A stretch of 8,113 nt of DNA from Gammaproteobacteria bacterium (lineage in GTDB: Bacteria > Pseudomonadota > Gammaproteobacteria > SZUA-229), in contig JAPHRB010000163.1 in assembly GCA_026197015.1 (NCBI GenBank), forward strand, positions 1-8,113. The letters are read 5' to 3'. The notes beneath the pieces are model-generated. The model was not told the origin of the DNA. It did not search any database and was given only the letters and a program-made list of their open reading frames with translations. The translations under genes and the position numbers were made by a program. Shown here piece after piece: positions 4,775-8,113 of this stretch. The stretch's first letter is position 1; every line of letters begins with the position of its first letter.

Positions 4775-6685
4775 ATGCGGTTTTATAAATTTTTAAGCGG
4801 CTTGCTATTAATCGTATTATCGTTTGTTGTTTGTGCAGAACAAAGCATTAATCATGAGCTTCAGGCGCTTAAACAGCAATCATTGTTATTAGATCGAGAT
4901 TTATTAATTCTTGACGATAAAATAAAAAAACCTTTTAGTATATATCTGTCGCAAATGACCGACGCAAAATTCGTATTAGAAGTCATGACAATCAAGCTTG
5001 ACGATAAACCATTAACTACCCACAACTATACAGAATTAGAAAGAAAGGCATTAAAAAATGGCGGTGTCCAGCTTATATATAAAGGAATACTGGCTGACGG
5101 CACACATAAAATCATTGCCTACTATCGTAGTAATAAGGATTATCAGGGTGGCGCTGAATTTGAATTTAATAAAAACTCAGACTCGCAATCTATTGAAATT
5201 AACATTAAAAAAGGCGAATCTAAAGAGTCTCGACTACAACCGAAGTTATCAATTCAGGCAGTTGAAAAAAACAATTCATTAACTGCGTCGGTTGCATATC
5301 GCCACTTGAAGTATTTGAAAGGAGCACAGCCAAATATAGATATTTTAAGTCAGGTATTGAAAGCACAAAAACTCAAAAAGTTAGGTGTATTTAGTGTTGA
5401 TGCTCAGTTAATAAAAGGCCAGCTTTATCTTGATAAAGGGTTGCATATTGAAGCAGGTGAGATTTTTAAAAAAATTATTAATAATCCGGCTGCATCCAAA
5501 AAGCTACAGAATGAAGCGCGGTTTTATTTAGGTAAAAGTTACTATCATTCTGAAAAATATGAAGAATCATTGGCTTTGCTTAAAAAGGTAAAAGAACCTG
5601 TAAGTAAAAGCGTAAGAGCTGAACTTCAACACCTGCATAGTCTGATTTTAATGTCGCAGAGAAAATATAAAGAAGCCGCTTTGTATTTGCGTAATAACTG
5701 GTGGAAGGCTCCGGGTAATTGGGATTTATATAAAAGACTTAATTTAGGTGTTGCTTTAATACACAGTAATGAAGAAAAAGCAGGTTTTGATCTGATTAGA
5801 AAACTTGGCCAGAAGAAACCCGGAGATAAAGAAGCAAAATCATTAGTTGATAAAGCAAATCAGTCATTAGGGTATCTTTTGCTTAACCAGAATAAACCTG
5901 AGCAGGCTAGAAATTATCTAGAGAAGGTAAGTCTTAATGGTGCTTATTCTAATTTGGCAATGCTGGGTGCCGGCTGGGCAAGCGCCAGATTAAAGCAATA
6001 TAATCAGGCTGTTGTGCCATGGATGGAACTACAGAAAAATGATATTCGAGATATTCCCGTACAGGAATCGATGCTCACCGTGCCCTATGCATTCGAACAG
6101 ATGGGGTTGCTTAAAAAGTCTGTGCGTTACTATCAGAAGTCTGTAAATGTATATGAAAAAGAACTTGTGGATTTGTCCTCTAGCATGGAATCAATAAGTC
6201 AGGGTTTTCTAAAAACAGATTTACTTAAATTGAATGTTGCATCTGAGGCTACCTGGCTTAAATCTGTTAATGAAGTAAGCACGAGTAAAAGTTTACGTTA
6301 TATCAAGCAGCTTATTGAAGATGCGCATTTCTTTAATCTTTTGTTAAATTTTAGAGAAGCTACGTTATTAAAGATAAATGCTGATCAGAAAGTGGAAAAA
6401 ATATCTGATATACAAATGTACCTGTTACAAGAGGCGGGTTCGCATAAACAGAAAGAATCAGAAAAACATAGAGATCAAATTAAGTTTATTAAAATTTTAG
6501 CTGCGGATCTTCTTAAACGAAGTAATATTATGCAGTTAGAGGCGCAAAAAAACATTGATCTTATTGTTCTGCAAATGAAGGTAAGTGCTTTAAAGTTGCT
6601 TGCTCTTAGAAAAGTTAAACTTGATGTATACCTTGTGCAGAGTCGACTGGCTCTTGCGCAAAGTTATGATCGCCTAAATCCTTAG
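4775..6685 (+). CDS. Exported protein: N-terminal beta-rich domain, TPR repeats, helical C-terminus
   Basis: From ATG 4775 the protein has 636 residues. It begins with a signal peptide whose likely cut follows VCA (19-21); C20 lacks a proper lipobox, so it is probably soluble or peripheral in the periplasm. Residues about 34-50 (LDRDLLILDD) form a short helix. They are followed by a beta-rich domain to about 150 with IKLDDKPLTTHNYTELERKAL, GGVQLIYKGILADGTHKIIAYY and a GGAEFEF strand. I recall this pattern from roughly 200-residue gammaproteobacterial proteins often mislabelled as AraC regulators. Residues 205-460 contain degenerate TPR helices, for example ARFYLGKSYYHSEKYEESLALL and GYLLLNQNKPEQARNYLEKV. 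The C-terminal 140 residues are charged and helical, ending SRLALAQSYDRL. An in-frame TTG at 4751 would spoil the leader with eight extra residues, so ATG is preferred, though its ribosome site is weak. A TPR lipoprotein gene follows 55 bases later. Likely a scaffold in an envelope complex; the precise function is unknown. Confidence 0.8.
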   Translation: MRFYKFLSGLLLIVLSFVVCAEQSINHELQALKQQSLLLDRDLLILDDKIKKPFSIYLSQMTDAKFVLEVMTIKLDDKPLTTHNYTELERKALKNGGVQLIYKGILADGTHKIIAYYRSNKDYQGGAEFEFNKNSDSQSIEINIKKGESKESRLQPKLSIQAVEKNNSLTASVAYRHLKYLKGAQPNIDILSQVLKAQKLKKLGVFSVDAQLIKGQLYLDKGLHIEAGEIFKKIINNPAASKKLQNEARFYLGKSYYHSEKYEESLALLKKVKEPVSKSVRAELQHLHSLILMSQRKYKEAALYLRNNWWKAPGNWDLYKRLNLGVALIHSNEEKAGFDLIRKLGQKKPGDKEAKSLVDKANQSLGYLLLNQNKPEQARNYLEKVSLNGAYSNLAMLGAGWASARLKQYNQAVVPWMELQKNDIRDIPVQESMLTVPYAFEQMGLLKKSVRYYQKSVNVYEKELVDLSSSMESISQGFLKTDLLKLNVASEATWLKSVNEVSTSKSLRYIKQLIEDAHFFNLLLNFREATLLKINADQKVEKISDIQMYLLQEAGSHKQKESEKHRDQIKFIKILAADLLKRSNIMQLEAQKNIDLIVLQMKVSALKLLALRKVKLDVYLVQSRLALAQSYDRLNP

Positions 6686-6740
6686 TGAGTATGTTTCAGT
6701 TATTGATGTACAAGTTGAGAAGTAATTAGTTAGTAAGGTT

Positions 6741-8113
6741 ATGAAATTAAATAAATTAATATTAAGTATTGTTTTTCTGCTAGTCGCTTCCTGTAACAGT
6801 AATGTTCGAGAGGGGAGTGTTGGTAGTCTTGGGCAGCAATCAAAACTTCTAACCGATGATGCAGAAGAAGTGACTTTGCAAAAAGATTCTTCGGTGGTTG
6901 AGTATAGTCGATTTATACGCCTGTTCGATACAGTGCCTAATGAGGCAATGCGCCGTGACGGTATGCGAAAGATGGCAAAGCTGCAGCTAGAATTTAACAA
7001 TGCTGACTCTATACCGTTGGCCTCAGTTGTTTTGCTGTTTGAGAACTTGATTGAAAATTACCCTTTACAGAAACATGATCGTTTAATCTATCAGTTATCC
7101 AGAGAATATGAAGAGAGCGGAGAAAGGGATGCAGCTTTAAATGGCCTGAATAGACTTGTAACACAATACCCTGAAACACAATATTTTGATGAAGCTCAGT
7201 TTCGTAGGGGTGAGATTTTATTTAGTAAACGTCAGTTCGCCGACGCTGAAAAGGCGTACGCGCAGGTAGTAGCATTTAGAAAGTACGATGATAAATCTAT
7301 TTACTATGAGCAAGCTGTATACAAACAGGGTTGGTCACAGTTTAAGCAAAGTCATTATGACGAAGCGCTTAACTCATTTATGCATTTGCTTGATTTACAT
7401 ACTCTGGATGGCGAATTAAAACTGTCTGCAATGAAGGCCTCCGAGCGTGATTTTGTTGAAGATGCAATGCGAGCAATAAATCTTAGTTTTACATATCAGG
7501 CTGGCCCAATAAGTGTGCATGAGTATTTTTCTGATAAACAGAAGCGTGTCTATGAATATAATATTTACGCTTCTTTAGCTATGTTTTATAAAGACAAGAA
7601 ACAATATTCTGATGCAGTAAAAACTTATCGTCTATTCGTCTCAACAAATGAGCTGCACCCAAAATCACCAGACTTTTTACTGGAAGTTATTAATATATAT
7701 GAGCAGGGCGGGTTCCCTGACCTGTTGTTAGATGCTAAAAAGAATTTTGTACAACGATATAATATTAAAAATTCGTATTGGGGTTTATACGAAAAAAGTG
7801 AAACTTATATTCAGTTAGAGTCTTTAAAAACTAATTTAAATCAACTGGCAAGTCATTATCATTCTTTAGCTCAGCAATCAAAAAGTAAATTACACTACCG
7901 GGAGTCTCAGCGCTGGTATCGTACATGGATCGACTCTTTCCCTAATGATTCAAAGGCATGGGAAATGAATTTTCTGTATGCTGAAATATTGAATGAAGAC
8001 AAACAATATGAAGCTGCTGTTTTGCAGTATGAAAATACTGCTTATGATTATAAAAAACATCCTAAGTCAGCAGTCGCAGGTTACGCTGCATTACTAATGT
8101 ATGCGAAAAGAGA
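6741..8113 (+). CDS. TPR-repeat lipoprotein, 3' end beyond the window
   Basis: An uninterrupted frame of 457 codons runs from ATG 6741 to the right edge without a stop, so the gene is partial. The N-terminus is a lipoprotein leader with lipobox VASC and lipidated C18; Asn at +2 predicts sorting to the outer membrane, facing the periplasm. TPR-like helix pairs are visible at about 113-146 (YQLSREYEESGERDAALNGL), 148-181 (EAQFRRGEILFSKRQFADAE), 187-219 (YKQGWSQFKQSHYDEALNSF), 270-303 and 404-437. The segment FDTVPNEAMRRDGMRKMAKLQLE (about 62-84) recalls the start of large gammaproteobacterial TPR lipoproteins of about 900 residues, which would leave roughly half the gene outside. It follows the preceding TPR gene by 55 bases in the same direction, so they are probably co-transcribed. 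AAGG is only two bases from the ATG, so the ribosome site is poor. An assembly or scaffolding role at the outer membrane is inferred. Confidence 0.85.
   Translation, partial: MKLNKLILSIVFLLVASCNSNVREGSVGSLGQQSKLLTDDAEEVTLQKDSSVVEYSRFIRLFDTVPNEAMRRDGMRKMAKLQLEFNNADSIPLASVVLLFENLIENYPLQKHDRLIYQLSREYEESGERDAALNGLNRLVTQYPETQYFDEAQFRRGEILFSKRQFADAEKAYAQVVAFRKYDDKSIYYEQAVYKQGWSQFKQSHYDEALNSFMHLLDLHTLDGELKLSAMKASERDFVEDAMRAINLSFTYQAGPISVHEYFSDKQKRVYEYNIYASLAMFYKDKKQYSDAVKTYRLFVSTNELHPKSPDFLLEVINIYEQGGFPDLLLDAKKNFVQRYNIKNSYWGLYEKSETYIQLESLKTNLNQLASHYHSLAQQSKSKLHYRESQRWYRTWIDSFPNDSKAWEMNFLYAEILNEDKQYEAAVLQYENTAYDYKKHPKSAVAGYAALLMYAKR

Noticed and set aside
5058..5282. Open frame of 74 codons on the plus strand
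   Set aside because: It overlaps the TPR protein gene in another frame, where the main frame has clear conserved motifs; no ribosome site or domain supports it.
6674..7000. Open frame of 108 codons on the minus strand
   Set aside because: It is antisense to the start of the TPR lipoprotein gene, whose plus-strand frame has a lipobox and TPR repeats and stays open for 457 codons.

Overview
The window looks like chromosomal DNA from an AT-rich gammaproteobacterium, probably free-living. The evidence is a QseB/PmrA-type two-component pair, a TlpA/DUF4266/DUF3570 envelope module, and the start of a TPR gene cluster of a kind I associate with gammaproteobacterial ExbB/ExbD/TonB-like loci. I cannot name a genus. 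No tRNA, rRNA, CRISPR array, insertion sequence or phage gene is visible, and all main reading frames are intact.

Layout. Positions 1-203 are non-coding and hold a run of hairpins, two of which lie just past the end of the leftward operon. Positions 204-2309 hold three leftward genes, transcribed in the order TlpA-like thioredoxin (2309-1821), small DUF4266 lipoprotein ending Cys-Gly-Cys-Asn (1791-1585), and DUF3570 predicted outer-membrane protein (1511-204). Positions 2310-2488 are a divergent control region. It has two tandem boxes of the form YTTAAG-N5-YTTAAG, the pattern known for PmrA/QseB-family regulators. Positions 2489-4581 hold a rightward response regulator and histidine kinase whose stop and start codons overlap by one base. 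After a 193-base gap with a perfect TATAAT, positions 4775-6685 encode an exported protein with an N-terminal beta-rich domain, TPR repeats and a helical C-terminus. From 6741 a TPR lipoprotein gene runs off the right edge.

How the parts may work together. The DNA-binding pattern expected for this regulator family lies in the promoter region shared by the two-component operon and the TlpA-DUF4266-DUF3570 operon. The simplest reading is that the kinase senses something at the cell envelope, and the regulator controls both its own genes and the envelope module. That module puts a periplasmic thiol oxidoreductase next to a tiny lipoprotein with a C-terminal Cys-X-Cys and a beta-barrel-like protein, which suggests redox or metal handling at the outer membrane; its substrate is unknown. 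The two TPR genes at the right look like the first part of a separate envelope machine. The predicted regulon and the function of both modules are inference, not demonstrated.
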